64,000 bases of DNA from Streptomyces sp. NBC_00285 (GCF_036174265.1 NZ_CP108055.1:3286001-3350000), one strand, 5' to 3'. Positions 16,720 through 25,966 are shown, numbered from the stretch's first letter. Notes: a model not told the origin generated them from the sequence alone. Program-made: numbers and translations.

Positions 16720-17502
16720 ATGACGCACGCGATGCTGAAGGGGTCGAACGTCCCGCTGGAAGCCACCACGGTACGCGCCGTACTGTGCTGGGCGCCCGGG
16801 CAGGGGGTCCCGGTCGTCGACGCCTCGGCGCTTCTCCTCGGCCCCGACGGCCGTGTGCGGTCCGACGAGGACTTCGTCTTCTACAACCAGCCCCGGCACC
16901 CTTCCGGGAAGGTCTGGCTCCTCGGCAAGAAGCGCGTCGCCGAGGGCCCCACCGACACGATCCAGACAGATCTGGCCGGTGTCGAGCCCGACGTCAGCCA
17001 GATTCTCCTGGTCGCTTCGACGGACAACGCCACCTTCGGCCGCGTACAGGGCCTGCGCATCATGCTGTACGACGCCGCGGTCGCCGACGGTGAACCGCTG
17101 GTCCGCTTCGACATCAAGCCGGAGACGGGCGAGGAGACGGCCCTGATCTGCGGTGAGCTGTACCGCCGCGGCGAAGGCTGGAAGTTCCGCGCCCTGGGCG
17201 AGGGCTACGCAGAGGGCCTCCAGGGCCTGGCCACCGACTTCGGCATCGTGGTGGACGAGTCCGACTCCCCGGAGGTCGGGGCCGGACCGGAGCCCACGTC
17301 GTTCCCGCTCCCCCCGGAACAGCCGGCCCAGTCCGCCACGTCGGTCCCCACCCAGCAGGCCTACGGTTACCCGCAGACGCCGACTCCGGCCACCGCCCCG
17401 GTGCCGGCGGCATCGGGTTACGGCTACCCGCAGCCGATGGCTCCGACAGCGGCGGCGGAGTTCCGTATGCCTCCGCAGGGCCCGCAGTTCATCGGTCGGT
17501 GA
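16720..17502 (+). CDS. TerD family protein with Pro/Tyr-rich tail
   Basis: A 260-residue protein. Residues 5 to about 180 are a TerD domain ([17 protein letters not shown] at 52-57; [25 protein letters not shown]). The calcium-site signature is eroded: the usual GDN-x5-GEGDDE segment is absent and replaced by [16 protein letters not shown]. After residue 180 follows a low-complexity tail with two YGYPQ units. TerD proteins bind calcium and act in tellurite, phage and stress phenotypes; the exact biochemistry is unknown. ATG 16720 is likely, with ATG 16732 possible. It is the only plus-strand gene of the Ter module. Confidence 0.85.
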   Translation: MTHAMLKGSNVPLEATTVRAVLCWAPGQGVPVVDASALLLGPDGRVRSDEDFVFYNQPRHPSGKVWLLGKKRVAEGPTDTIQTDLAGVEPDVSQILLVASTDNATFGRVQGLRIMLYDAAVADGEPLVRFDIKPETGEETALICGELYRRGEGWKFRALGEGYAEGLQGLATDFGIVVDESDSPEVGAGPEPTSFPLPPEQPAQSATSVPTQQAYGYPQTPTPATAPVPAASGYGYPQPMAPTAAAEFRMPPQGPQFIGR

Positions 17503-17524
17503 GGGACGCGCCGCGCGGCGGAGC

Positions 17525-18262
17525 TCACCGGTCCGCCTTCGCCTTGTAACCGCGCCCCCACTGCAGTCCCCACCCGTACAGCCGGTCGAGCTCGCCCTGG
17601 AAGCCGTACACGAACTGCACCTCTCGCCGTACGACGAGTTCGTCCTTGACGTTCTCGATCATCACGACCGCGCACGACCGCGCCTGCGGATGCCGCTCGT
17701 CGAGGCCTATCTCGATCCGCGGGCCGTTGCTCGGGTACAGCGTCACGATCGCGTGCGTGCGGTCGAACGCCGGTGTCTGGTCGTAGATGTAGACGAAGAC
17801 CAGCAGCCGCTTGATGGACTCCCAGTGGTCCAGGTTCACGTACATCGTCTCGCCGGACGCCGACCCGAACCGGTCGTCCCCGCTGAGCTTCACGTACGGC
17901 GGTGCGTTGACGTCCCCCAGGAATCCGCCCAGCGGCTGGACGACCCCCTTCGTCCCGTCGGCCAGTTCGTACAGGCAGCCCAGGTCGAGGTCGACGTTGA
18001 CCATGCTCTGGCTGTGTCCGAGGACCTCCGGCGGCCTGAGCGCCTTGAAGGGGTGCCGCAGCAGCGACTCGCGCTGTGAGCCGCCGATGTCGGACGTCCG
18101 CATCCGCCAGGTCAGGTTGATGCGCAGGTTCCCGGTCGCCGCACCCTGCTTGGTGAGCGAGACCCGGTTGTGCCGCTTGGTCAGTTCGATCGCGTTGCTG
18201 GCCGCGCTGCCCGAGTCGAAGTCGACCTCGCGGCCGCCCCGAAGTCCGTCCAAGAAGCCCAT
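17525..18262 (-). CDS. TerA-like / TerD-superfamily protein
   Basis: A 245-residue soluble protein. ELTKRHNRVSLTKQGAATGNLRINLTWR opens a TerD-like beta-sandwich, and VNVDLDLGCLYELADGTKGVVQPLGG (about 88-113) matches the calcium-site strand pair of TerD/TerA proteins, followed by LSGDDRFG (127-133). It differs enough from the three TerD proteins here to be placed with TerA/TerF-type members. ATG 18262 has GGGGCGGGA directly upstream. Two tandem 13-bp repeats lie 20-50 bp upstream, between the gene and the terC terminator. Its 3' end converges on TerD 16720-17502 with a 22-bp gap. Confidence 0.75.
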   Translation of the reverse strand: MGFLDGLRGGREVDFDSGSAASNAIELTKRHNRVSLTKQGAATGNLRINLTWRMRTSDIGGSQRESLLRHPFKALRPPEVLGHSQSMVNVDLDLGCLYELADGTKGVVQPLGGFLGDVNAPPYVKLSGDDRFGSASGETMYVNLDHWESIKRLLVFVYIYDQTPAFDRTHAIVTLYPSNGPRIEIGLDERHPQARSCAVVMIENVKDELVVRREVQFVYGFQGELDRLYGWGLQWGRGYKAKADR

Positions 18263-18282
18263 TCCCGCCCCTACGTCCGCGT

Positions 18283-18313
18283 TGGAAAACCGGCGTCACC
18301 TGGAAAACCGGCG
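18283..18313. promoter_or_regulatory. tandem 13-bp direct repeats upstream of the TerA-like gene
   Basis: TGGAAAACCGGCG occurs exactly twice, at 18283-18295 and 18301-18313, with an 18-bp period, directly upstream of the minus-strand TerA-like gene. The second copy touches the terC terminator stem. Confidence 0.55.
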
Positions 18314-18339
18314 GGGCGGCCGGAGACCGGCCGCCCCGC
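18311..18339 (-). terminator. 13-bp hairpin after terC
   Basis: Arms 18311-18323 and 18327-18339 are exact inverse complements with a 3-nt AGA loop, 28 nt after the terC stop codon on the minus strand. Confidence 0.8.
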
Positions 18340-18366
18340 TCAGAGCGTTCCTCACCAGGAAGGGTG

Positions 18367-19515
18367 TCACACCCCGGACGGGACCTCAGTCTTCTCGTCC
18401 GAGCCCTGGGCTTTTCCCTCGGCGGCCGCGAGCGCCTTGTTGCGGCGCACGGACGACCAGAAGGACCAGCCGATCAGGATCACACCGACCATGCCGGTGA
18501 TGATCTCGTGGATCTGGTACTGGATGGTGACCATGAGGATCACCGCGAGCGCGCCGATCGCGTAGTGGGCGCCGTGCTCCAGGTAGACGTAGTCGTCGAG
18601 GGTGCCCTGGCGGACCAGGTACACGGTCAGCGACCGTACGTACATCGCGCCGATGCCCAGGCCCAGCGCCATCAGCACGATGTCGTTGGTGATCGCGAAC
18701 GCGCCGATCACACCGTCGAAGGAGAACGAGGCGTCCAGCACCTCCAGGTACAGGAACATGAAGAACGCGGCCTGGCCGGCCATGAGCACCGCGGACTTGG
18801 GCTTGCCCTCGCGTTCGGCCCGCTCCTCCTCCTCGTGCTCGCGTTCCTCCTCCTCTTCGAGTTTGTCCTCGAAGTAGCCGGAGAGACCGCCGACGATCAT
18901 GTAGGTGATCAGACCCGCGATACCGGAGATCAGGACGGTCTGTGCCTTGTCGACATGCGCCCCGCCGTGCTGGTGGGCGTTGGTCGCGAAGGTGAACGCG
19001 GTGACCAGCAGGACGACCAGCGCGATGCACACCGACAGCATGTCGACCTTGCCGAGCTTGGCCAGCGGCCGCTCGATCCAGCGCAGCCACTGGATGTCAC
19101 GGTCCTCGAAGATGAAGTCCAGGAAGATCATCAGCAGGAACATGCCACCGAACGCGGCGATCGCCGGGTGCGCGTCGGTGACCAGCTGCTGGTAGTGGTC
19201 CTTGTTGTTGAGGGCGAGGTCGACCGCCTCGATGGGCCCCATCTTCGCGGTGACCGCGACGATCACGACGGGGAAGACCAGCCGCATGCCGAAGACGGCG
19301 ATCAGGACACCGACAGTGAGGAAGATCTTCTGCCAGAAGGCATTCATCTTCTTCAGGACCCCGGCGTTGACCACCGCGTTGTCGAACGACAGGGAGATCT
19401 CGAGGATGGAGAGGATCGCCACGACGCCGAAGCCCTCCCACCCCCCGTAGAGGACGGCAGCGACCAGGCCGAGCGCGGTGACCGCGAACGACCAGCCGAA
19501 GGTTTTGAGAACCAC
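18367..19515 (-). CDS. terC: TerC family integral membrane protein (DUF475 type)
   Basis: A 382-residue membrane protein with about nine helices in two halves. Each half has the TerC motif with buried acids: LEISLSFDNAVV (38-49) and LEVLDASFSFDGV (about 257-269). The cytoplasmic loop between halves carries an acidic run (residues about 217-236, mostly E and R). TerC proteins are linked to metal ion export, including manganese during secretion, and form complexes with TerD-type proteins. The GTG 19515 start has no strong ribosome site. An 18-bp palindrome lies 116 bp upstream and a strong terminator follows, so it is probably a single-gene unit. Confidence 0.88.
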   Translation of the reverse strand: MVLKTFGWSFAVTALGLVAAVLYGGWEGFGVVAILSILEISLSFDNAVVNAGVLKKMNAFWQKIFLTVGVLIAVFGMRLVFPVVIVAVTAKMGPIEAVDLALNNKDHYQQLVTDAHPAIAAFGGMFLLMIFLDFIFEDRDIQWLRWIERPLAKLGKVDMLSVCIALVVLLVTAFTFATNAHQHGGAHVDKAQTVLISGIAGLITYMIVGGLSGYFEDKLEEEEEREHEEEERAEREGKPKSAVLMAGQAAFFMFLYLEVLDASFSFDGVIGAFAITNDIVLMALGLGIGAMYVRSLTVYLVRQGTLDDYVYLEHGAHYAIGALAVILMVTIQYQIHEIITGMVGVILIGWSFWSSVRRNKALAAAEGKAQGSDEKTEVPSGV

Positions 19516-19630
19516 TGGCTACCCAATCCGTACGTGTACGGGATTCCCCCGTGCCGCACTCGGCTTTACGAAGACTTGAAGCCGAAGTCTAGTCGGCCCC
19601 ACTTCACCGCCCACCCGGCCCCGGCTTTTG

Positions 19631-19648
19631 CTCATAACGCGTTATGAG
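19631..19648. promoter_or_regulatory. perfect 18-bp palindrome at the terD/terC junction
   Basis: CTCATAACG and CGTTATGAG (19631-19639, 19640-19648) are exact inverse complements with no spacer. The element overlaps the TAA stop of terD and lies upstream of terC. It is much AT-richer than its surroundings, as expected for an operator rather than a terminator. Confidence 0.65.
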
Positions 19649-20217
19649 ACGTTGACCCCGAAGTCGAGTGCGATACCCCGCAGGCCCGACGCGTATCCCT
19701 GCCCGACCGCCCTGAACTTCCACTCGTTCTGGTAGCGGTAGACCTCGCCGAAGATCATCGCGGTCTCGGTGGAGGCGTCCTCGGAGAGGTCGTAGCGGGC
19801 GAGCTCCTGGCCGTCGGCCTGGTTGACCACGCGGATGAAGGCGTTGCTGACCTGACCGAAGGTCTGGCCCCGGCTGTCGGCGTCGTGGATGGAGACCGGG
19901 AAGACGATCTTGTCGCACTGCGGCGGCACCTTGGAGAGGTCGATCAGCAGCGACTCGTCGTCGCCCTCGCCCTCACCGGTGAGGTTGTCGCCGGTGTGCT
20001 CGACCGAGCCGTCCGGGCTCTTGAGCTGGTTGTAGAAGATGAAGTACTCGTCACCCAGGACCCGCCCGCCCCCGCACATCAGGGCGCTGGCGTCGAGGTC
20101 GAAGTCGGCTCCGGTGGTGGAGCGCGCGTCCCAGCCGAGCCCGACCAACACCTGAGTGAGGTTGGGTGCGGCCTTGGACAGGGAGACGTTCCCTCCCTTG
20201 GCGAGCGTGACGCCCAT
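19642..20217 (-). CDS. terD: TerD family calcium-binding stress protein
   Basis: A 191-residue protein with a complete TerD fold. It starts [15 protein letters not shown], has the acidic DFDLDAS (38-44), and keeps the full [13 protein letters not shown] calcium signature (76-88), ending with [27 protein letters not shown]. Known TerD proteins bind calcium tightly and matter for tellurite and oxidative stress. GGGAGGGAA lies just upstream of ATG 20217. It is about 70 percent alike by eye to the next TerD (20317-20892), pointing to a local duplication. A hairpin separates the two. Confidence 0.93.
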   Translation of the reverse strand: MGVTLAKGGNVSLSKAAPNLTQVLVGLGWDARSTTGADFDLDASALMCGGGRVLGDEYFIFYNQLKSPDGSVEHTGDNLTGEGEGDDESLLIDLSKVPPQCDKIVFPVSIHDADSRGQTFGQVSNAFIRVVNQADGQELARYDLSEDASTETAMIFGEVYRYQNEWKFRAVGQGYASGLRGIALDFGVNVS

Positions 20218-20261
20218 CTGCTGTTCCCTCCCCGAGAGTGTGCTTCTGTGCTGTTCCTGCA

Positions 20262-20298
20262 CGTCCGGCGCCGCACGCAAACCGTGCGACGCCGGACG
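20262..20298 (-). terminator. two-part hairpin between the two terD genes
   Basis: CGTCCGGCG (20262-20270) pairs with CGCCGGACG (20290-20298), then after one C-A mismatch CGCACG (20272-20277) pairs with CGTGCG (20283-20288) around a CAAAC loop. It lies 18 nt beyond the stop of the upstream terD. Confidence 0.75.
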
Positions 20299-20316
20299 AG
20301 GAGACCGGGGCCGGTC

Positions 20317-20892
20317 CTAGACGTTGACGCCGAAGTCCTGCGCGATGCCGCGCAGGCCCGAGGCGTAGCCCTGGCCGATGGCGCGGAACTTCCACTCGGC
20401 GCCGTTGCGGTAGAGCTCCCCGAAGACCATGGCCGTCTCCGTGGAGGCGTCCTCGGAGAGGTCGTAGCGGGCGATCTCGGCGCCGCCGGCCTGGTTGACG
20501 ACGCGGATGAACGCGTTGCGCACCTGGCCGAAGGACTGCTGGCGGTTCTCGGCGTCGTAGATCGAGACCGGGAACACGATCTTGTCGACGTCGGCCGGGA
20601 CGCCGGCGAGGTTGACCTTGATCGCCTCGTCGTCGCCCTCGCCCTCACCGGTGGTGTTGTCGCCGGTGTGCTCGACCGAGCCGTCCCCGCTCTTGAGGTT
20701 GTTGAAGAAGACGAAGTTCGCGTCGCTGGCGACCTTGCCGGCCGCGTTCACCAGCAGGGCGCTGGCGTCCAGGTCGAAGTCGGTGCCGGTCGTGGTGCGG
20801 ACGTCCCAGCCCAGACCGACGATGACCGCGGTCAGGCCCGGGGCCTCCTTGGTCAGCGATACGTTGCCGCCCTTGCTGAGGCTGACTCCCAC
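20317..20892 (-). CDS. terD: TerD family calcium-binding stress protein
   Basis: A 191-residue TerD protein: [27 protein letters not shown] (38-44), and [13 protein letters not shown] (77-89) are all intact, and the C-terminus ends in [13 protein letters not shown]. It is the upstream partner of a duplicated terD pair. GGAGG lies 5 nt before GTG 20892. A TAGGAT -10-like box at 20975-20970 implies a leader of roughly 70 nt. The peroxiredoxin gene upstream, on the same strand, has its own spacing of 124 bp, so co-transcription is possible but not needed. Confidence 0.93.
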   Translation of the reverse strand: MGVSLSKGGNVSLTKEAPGLTAVIVGLGWDVRTTTGTDFDLDASALLVNAAGKVASDANFVFFNNLKSGDGSVEHTGDNTTGEGEGDDEAIKVNLAGVPADVDKIVFPVSIYDAENRQQSFGQVRNAFIRVVNQAGGAEIARYDLSEDASTETAMVFGELYRNGAEWKFRAIGQGYASGLRGIAQDFGVNV

Positions 20893-21016
20893 GGGTCCTC
20901 CATTTGATGTCCTGGGGCCGGGAGCCCCGTAGTGCGTTCGATGTCGGATGCTGTCGGATCAACGATTCGATCCTAGTGAGGGGTTCCCGGCCCACGCAGT
21001 CCCTGGAGGCGAACAA

Positions 21017-21475
21017 TCACAGGGTGTCGAGCGCCTTCACGTACTCGTTCAGGTCCCGGGCGTCCGGCAGGGCGTTGACGACGGTCCAGCGGACCACGCC
21101 CTCCTTGTCGATGACGAAGGTGCCGCGCACCGCGCAGCCCTTGTCCTCGGCGAAGACGCCGTAGGCGCGGGAGACCTCGCCGTGCGGCCAGAAGTCGCTC
21201 AGCAGCGGGTACTCCAGGCCCTCCTGCTCGGCGAAGACGCGCAGGGTGTGGATGGAGTCGTTGGACACGGCGAGCAGCTGGGTGTCGCGGTCGGAGAACT
21301 GCGGCAGGTTGTCACGCAGCTCACACAGCTCACCGGTGCACACGCCGGTGAATGCGAAGGGGTAGAAGAGCAGCACGACGTTCTTGTCGCCGCGGAAACC
21401 GGACAGTTTCACGGTCCTGCCGTGGTTGTCCTTGAGCTCGAAGTCGGGGGCCTTTTCGCCGACCTGGATCGCCAT
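21017..21475 (-). CDS. peroxiredoxin, AhpE/BCP-like
   Basis: A 152-residue thioredoxin-fold peroxidase. The [13 protein letters not shown] stretch (39-51) gives the active-site PxxxTxxC with peroxidatic Cys46 and Thr43; Arg117 completes the triad. Additional cysteines at 51 and 114 are candidates for resolving residues, so it may work as atypical 2-Cys or 1-Cys. It reduces hydroperoxides using thiol donors in the cytoplasm. ATG 21475 matches family starts ([14 protein letters not shown]). It lies next to the Ter genes, in line with a shared oxidative-stress theme, though no regulator links them here. Confidence 0.9.
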   Translation of the reverse strand: MAIQVGEKAPDFELKDNHGRTVKLSGFRGDKNVVLLFYPFAFTGVCTGELCELRDNLPQFSDRDTQLLAVSNDSIHTLRVFAEQEGLEYPLLSDFWPHGEVSRAYGVFAEDKGCAVRGTFVIDKEGVVRWTVVNALPDARDLNEYVKALDTL

Positions 21476-21540
21476 CGCGTGGATGTCCCTTCGGGGGGCT
21501 GTTCGAGTGACGGACCCACCCTACGCAGCGATCAGGGCAC

Positions 21541-21579
21541 GGAAACGGACGGACCGGTCGCGCCGGCCCGTCCGTTTCC
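21541..21579 (-). terminator. 12-bp hairpin after the DUF3052 gene
   Basis: Arms 21541-21552 and 21568-21579 are exact inverse complements; the 15-nt loop holds a further CCGG/CCGG pair. It lies 17 nt after the stop codon of the DUF3052 gene on the minus strand. Confidence 0.75.
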
Positions 21580-21596
21580 ACGGGGTTCCTTCAGGG

Positions 21597-22028
21597 CTAC
21601 TTCTTGGACTTGGCCGCCTTGGGGGTCACCAGCCGGCTGCCACTCCAGTCCTTGCCCACGCTGACGCTCTTGGAGGCGGACAGCCCCGCCGTCGTCGCGG
21701 CTTCGGAGATGTCGCTCGGCTCCACGTAGCCCTCACGGCCGGTCTTCGGCGTCAGCAGCAGGATCGAGCCGCCCTCCTCGATGTACGTGGTGGCGTCCAC
21801 CAGCACATCGGTCAGGTCGCCGTCGTCGTCACGGAACCAGAGCACCACGGCATCGGCGACGTCGTCGTAATCCTCGTCCACAAGGTCGCTGCCGATGACT
21901 TGCTCGATGGCCTCGCGGAGTTCCTGGTCTACGTCGTCGTCGTAGCCGATCTCCTGGACCACCTGCTCGGGCTGGAACCCCAGCCTTACGGCAGGGCTCG
22001 TCTCCGCGTGGTCCGCGGTCGCGCTCAC
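21597..22028 (-). CDS. DUF3052 family protein
   Basis: A 143-residue acidic cytoplasmic protein, conserved in actinobacteria next to aceE. It contains VRLGFQPEQVVQEIGYDDDVD and EDYDDVADAVVLWFRDDDGDLTD, typical of DUF3052, and a basic Lys-rich C-terminus. Function is unknown; constant pairing with pyruvate dehydrogenase suggests a link to central carbon metabolism, which is inference. GTG 22028 is well supported by AGGAGG 6 nt upstream. It is divergent from aceE. Confidence 0.88.
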   Translation of the reverse strand: MSATADHAETSPAVRLGFQPEQVVQEIGYDDDVDQELREAIEQVIGSDLVDEDYDDVADAVVLWFRDDDGDLTDVLVDATTYIEEGGSILLLTPKTGREGYVEPSDISEAATTAGLSASKSVSVGKDWSGSRLVTPKAAKSKK

Positions 22029-22409
22029 GGGTTGCCTCCTGATCATGTCTTCAAATGGGGGTCCCCCCAGGCCCGTACAGGGCGCCGGGGGAGTTCTAGC
22101 CACGCGCGTGCGCGAAGCATTGATTGGCCGTAGTCCACACGGGCGGGACGGATCGCGCAAGTACCCGGCGTTTCAGACCGCCGAAACGGTGACGTTCCGG
22201 AACGTGTCGACGCAACTCCAGGCACATCATCCCGCTCGTGTCGTGACGCACGCCACACCCTTCTGCCCTCTTTGCGTGTTTGGGAACCATACCCGGGTCC
22301 GAGGCCCCGGGTTACCCCGGAGTAGAGATGACGTTTGGCCCCCCGAGGTACACGATGGGGAGCGGTGCAGACATGCAGAAATACGGCCCTCTGACAGGTA
22401 AGGAACAGC
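22029..22409. promoter_or_regulatory. divergent promoter region of DUF3052 and aceE
   Basis: This 381-bp gap holds no gene. Two inverted repeats lie next to each other: CGTTTC-N8-GAAACG (22169-22188) and the perfect 14-bp palindrome ACGTTCCGGAACGT (22192-22205), whose centres are 20 bp apart, two helical turns. A further ACCCGGG/CCCGGGT repeat is at 22291-22297 and 22306-22312. TAGAGA near 22324 may be an aceE -10 box. Confidence 0.55.
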
Positions 22410-25142
22410 GTGGCTTCCGGATCCGATCGCAATCCGATCATCATTGGTGGCCTTCCGAGTCAGGTTCCTGACTTCGATCCCGAGGAAACCCAGGAGTGGC
22501 TCGACTCCCTCGACGCCGCTGTGGACGAGCGCGGCCGGGAGCGGGCCCGCTATCTGATGCTGCGGCTGATCGAGCGGGCCCGCGAGAAGCGCGTGGCCGT
22601 GCCCGAGATGCGCAGCTCGGACTACGTCAACACGATCCCCACCAGGGCGGAGCCGTTCTTCCCGGGCAACGAGGAGATCGAGCGCAAGGTCCTGAACGCC
22701 ACCCGGTGGAACGCGGCCGTGATGGTCTCGCGCGCCCAGCGTCCCGGGATCGGCGTCGGCGGTCACATCGCCACCTTCGCGTCCTCCGCGTCCCTCTACG
22801 ACGTCGGCTTCAACCACTTCTTCCGCGGCAAGGACGAGGGCGACGGCGGCGACCAGGTCTTCTTCCAGGGCCACGCCTCGCCGGGCATCTACGCCCGCGC
22901 GTTCCTCCTGGACCGGCTCAGCGAGCAGAACCTGGACGCGTTCCGCCAGGAGAGGTCGAAGGCGCCGCACGGCCTGTCCTCGTACCCGCACCCGCGGCTG
23001 ATGCCGGACTTCTGGGAGTTCCCGACCGTGTCGATGGGCCTCGGCCCGATCGGTGCGATCTACCAGGCGCGGATGAACCGTTACATGCACGCGCGCGAGA
23101 TCGCCGACACCAGCAAGTCGCATGTGTGGGCGTTCCTCGGGGACGGCGAGATGGACGAGCCGGAGTCGCTCGGCCAGCTGACCATCGCCGCGCGCGAGGG
23201 CCTCGACAACCTGACCTTCGTCGTCAACTGCAACCTGCAACGTCTCGACGGTCCGGTGCGCGGCAACGGCAAGGTCATCCAGGAACTGGAGTCGGTCTTC
23301 CGGGGCGCCGGCTGGAACGTGATCAAGCTGATCTGGGACCGGAGCTGGGACCCGCTGCTCGCGCAGGACCGCGACGGCATCCTCGTCAACCGGATGAACA
23401 CCACACCGGACGGCCAGTTCCAGACGTACGCCACCGAGTCCGGCTCCTACATCCGTGAGCACTTCTTCGGCGACGACCAGCGCCTGCGCGCGATGGTCGA
23501 GGGCATGACCGACGACCAGATCCTGCACCTGGGCCGCGGCGGTCACGACCACAAGAAGATCTACGCGGCGTTCAAGGCGGCCGTGGAGCACAAGGGCCAG
23601 CCGACGGTCATCCTCGCCAAGACCGTCAAGGGCTGGACGCTGGGCCCCAACTTCGAGGGCCGCAACGCCACGCACCAGATGAAGAAGCTGACGGTCGCCG
23701 ACCTCAAGGGCTTCCGCGACCGCCTGCACCTGCCGATCTCCGACAAGGAGCTGGAGAGCGGTCTGCCGCCGTACTTCCACCCTGGCCGGGACTCGGAAGA
23801 GATCCAGTACATGCACGACCGGCGCCAGGGCCTCGGCGGTTACGTCCCGACACGCGTCGTGCGGGCCAAGCCGCTCGCGCTGCCGGAGGACAAGACGTAC
23901 GCGAGCGTGAAGAAGGGTTCCGGGCAGCAGTCGATCGCCACCACCATGGCGTTCGTGCGGTTGCTCAAGGACCTCATGCGGGACAAGGAAATCGGCAAGC
24001 GGTTCGTGCTGATCGCGCCGGACGAGTACCGCACCTTCGGCATGGACTCGTTCTTCCCGAGTGCGAAGATCTACAACCCGCTCGGCCAGCAGTACGAGTC
24101 GGTGGACCGCGAACTGCTCCTCGCGTACAAGGAGTCGCCGACCGGGCAGATGCTGCACGACGGCATCTCCGAGGCGGGCTGCACGGCCTCGCTGATCGCC
24201 GCGGGTTCGGCGTACGCGACACACGGCGAGCCGCTCATCCCGGTCTACGTCTTCTACTCGATGTTCGGTTTCCAGCGCACCGGTGACCAGTTCTGGCAGA
24301 TGTCGGACCAGCTGGCGCGCGGTTTCGTCCTGGGTGCGACCGCCGGCCGTACGACCCTGACCGGTGAGGGTCTGCAGCACGCCGACGGCCACTCGCAGCT
24401 GCTCGCCTCGACCAACCCGGGCTGTGTGGCGTACGACCCGGCGTTCGGGTTCGAGATCGCGCACATCGTGCAGGACGGTCTGCGCCGGATGTACGGCCCC
24501 GACAGCGAGAACGTCTTCTACTACCTCACCCTCTACAACGAGCCCCTCCAGCACCCGGCCGAGCCCGAGAACGTCGACGCCGAGGGCATCCTCAAGGGCG
24601 TCTACCGCTTCAGCGAGGGCACCTCGGGGTCGGTCCCGGCGCAGATCCTGGCGTCCGGTGTGGCCGTGCCGTGGGCGGTCGAGGCGCAGAAGCTCCTCGC
24701 CGACGACTGGAACGTCAAGGCGGACGTCTGGTCGGCGACCTCCTGGAACGAGCTGCGGCGTAACGCCGTGGCCTGCGAGGAGCACAACCTGCTGCACCCC
24801 GAGGAGGAGCAGCAGGTGCCGTACGTGACGCGGAAACTGGCCGGTGCGCAGGGGCCGTTCGTCGCCGTCTCCGACTGGATGCGGGCGGTTCCGGACCAGA
24901 TCGCCCGCTGGGTGCCGGGCACCTACCAGTCGCTGGGCGCCGACGGGTTCGGCTTCGCCGACACCCGGGGTGCGGCGCGGCGGTTCTTCCACATCGACGC
25001 GCAGTCGATCGCGGTGGGCGTGCTGACCGAGCTGGCGCGGGAGGGCAAGGTGGACCGGTCGGTGCTGAAGCAGGCGATCGACCGGTACCAGCTGCTCGAC
25101 GTGGCTGCGGCGGACCCGGGAGCGGCGGGCGGCGACGCGTAG
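22410..25142 (+). CDS. aceE: pyruvate dehydrogenase E1 component, homodimeric
   Basis: A 910-residue thiamine diphosphate enzyme, full length for the homodimeric AceE family. It decarboxylates pyruvate and passes the acetyl group to the E2 lipoyl domain. The ThDP motif [10 protein letters not shown] begins at about residue 244 and ends near [11 protein letters not shown] about 28 residues later. The region around [17 protein letters not shown] is also strongly conserved. GTG 22410 follows AAGGA at about 8 nt. No E2 or E3 gene is in the window, as usual in Streptomyces, where these are elsewhere. A strong terminator follows. Confidence 0.97.
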   Translation: MASGSDRNPIIIGGLPSQVPDFDPEETQEWLDSLDAAVDERGRERARYLMLRLIERAREKRVAVPEMRSSDYVNTIPTRAEPFFPGNEEIERKVLNATRWNAAVMVSRAQRPGIGVGGHIATFASSASLYDVGFNHFFRGKDEGDGGDQVFFQGHASPGIYARAFLLDRLSEQNLDAFRQERSKAPHGLSSYPHPRLMPDFWEFPTVSMGLGPIGAIYQARMNRYMHAREIADTSKSHVWAFLGDGEMDEPESLGQLTIAAREGLDNLTFVVNCNLQRLDGPVRGNGKVIQELESVFRGAGWNVIKLIWDRSWDPLLAQDRDGILVNRMNTTPDGQFQTYATESGSYIREHFFGDDQRLRAMVEGMTDDQILHLGRGGHDHKKIYAAFKAAVEHKGQPTVILAKTVKGWTLGPNFEGRNATHQMKKLTVADLKGFRDRLHLPISDKELESGLPPYFHPGRDSEEIQYMHDRRQGLGGYVPTRVVRAKPLALPEDKTYASVKKGSGQQSIATTMAFVRLLKDLMRDKEIGKRFVLIAPDEYRTFGMDSFFPSAKIYNPLGQQYESVDRELLLAYKESPTGQMLHDGISEAGCTASLIAAGSAYATHGEPLIPVYVFYSMFGFQRTGDQFWQMSDQLARGFVLGATAGRTTLTGEGLQHADGHSQLLASTNPGCVAYDPAFGFEIAHIVQDGLRRMYGPDSENVFYYLTLYNEPLQHPAEPENVDAEGILKGVYRFSEGTSGSVPAQILASGVAVPWAVEAQKLLADDWNVKADVWSATSWNELRRNAVACEEHNLLHPEEEQQVPYVTRKLAGAQGPFVAVSDWMRAVPDQIARWVPGTYQSLGADGFGFADTRGAARRFFHIDAQSIAVGVLTELAREGKVDRSVLKQAIDRYQLLDVAAADPGAAGGDA

Positions 25143-25174
25143 CCGCTGCGCTCGGCTCGAGCGGTGAACGGCGA

Positions 25175-25204
25175 GGGCGGTGGGACCACATGGTCCCACC
25201 GCCC
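25175..25204 (+). terminator. 14-bp hairpin after aceE
   Basis: Arms 25175-25188 and 25191-25204 are exact inverse complements around CA, followed by a T-rich stretch (TTACCGTTTCTTT). It lies 32 nt after the aceE stop. Confidence 0.9.
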
Positions 25205-25228
25205 TTACCGTTTCTTTACGATGCCCTC

Positions 25229-25966
25229 ATGCACCAAAAATCGGCGCAGGAGCGGTGGGAACAGTGGACGCAGCGGCCTCTGTTGGGGCTGCCCGTGCTG
25301 TTCGCCCTCGCCTACGCGGTACCGATCGTGGACACCTCTGCCGGGCCGTCGGTGACGTTCGCGTGCACGGTGGTCGAGTGGGTGGTGTGGGGGACGTTCG
25401 CCGCGGACTATCTGGTGCGGCTCGCGCTCACCTCGCGTCGGCGGGAGTTCGTCCGCACCCACTGGCTGGACCTGTGCGCGGTCGTGCTGCCGTTGCTCCA
25501 GCCCCTTCGACTGCTGCGTCTCGTCTCCACGCTGATGCTGGTGGGACGGCGGGCCCGGATGGCCTCACAGATCCAGGTCACGACGTACGTCGGCGGGGCG
25601 GTCGTCGGACTGCTGATGTTCGGGTCGCTGGCCGTGCTCTCGGTGGAGCGGGACTCGCCGAACGGGAACATCCGGACGCTGGGTGACGCGGTGTGGTGGT
25701 CCTTCACCACGATGACGACCGTCGGCTACGGCGACCACGCCCCGACCACCGGTCTTGGCCGGATGATCGCGGTCGGGCTCATGCTGTCCGGGATCGCCCT
25801 GCTGGGTGTGGTGACCGCGAACATCGCCGCGTGGTTCATCGAACGGTTCGAGAAGGACGACGTGGAGGAACGCCAGCAGACGGAGGCGATCCGCGCACTG
25901 ACGGACGAGGTACGCGCCCTGCGCGCCGAGGTCGAGGCCCTGCGCAGGACATCCGTCGGAAGCTGA
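25229..25966 (+). CDS. potassium channel (voltage-gated-like)
   Basis: A 245-residue membrane protein. The selectivity filter TTVGYGD (residues 163-169) with the preceding pore helix WWSFTTM is unmistakable for K+ channels. Upstream are three or four hydrophobic segments, including PLLQPLRLLRLVSTLMLVGRR, a reduced voltage-sensor-like S4 with spaced Arg. After the last helix a charged coiled coil (EERQQTEAIRALTDEVRALRAEVEALR) probably holds the tetramer. ATG 25229 is preferred because TACGAT at 25217-25222 sits 6 nt upstream; the earlier in-frame ATG 25190 lies inside the aceE terminator. Confidence 0.9.
   Translation: MHQKSAQERWEQWTQRPLLGLPVLFALAYAVPIVDTSAGPSVTFACTVVEWVVWGTFAADYLVRLALTSRRREFVRTHWLDLCAVVLPLLQPLRLLRLVSTLMLVGRRARMASQIQVTTYVGGAVVGLLMFGSLAVLSVERDSPNGNIRTLGDAVWWSFTTMTTVGYGDHAPTTGLGRMIAVGLMLSGIALLGVVTANIAAWFIERFEKDDVEERQQTEAIRALTDEVRALRAEVEALRRTSVGS

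Noticed and set aside
22227..25199. 990-codon minus-strand open frame
   Set aside because: It runs antisense to aceE and its product is a low-complexity Arg/Val/Gly/His mix with no domain; this is a shadow of G/C-rich codon bias.
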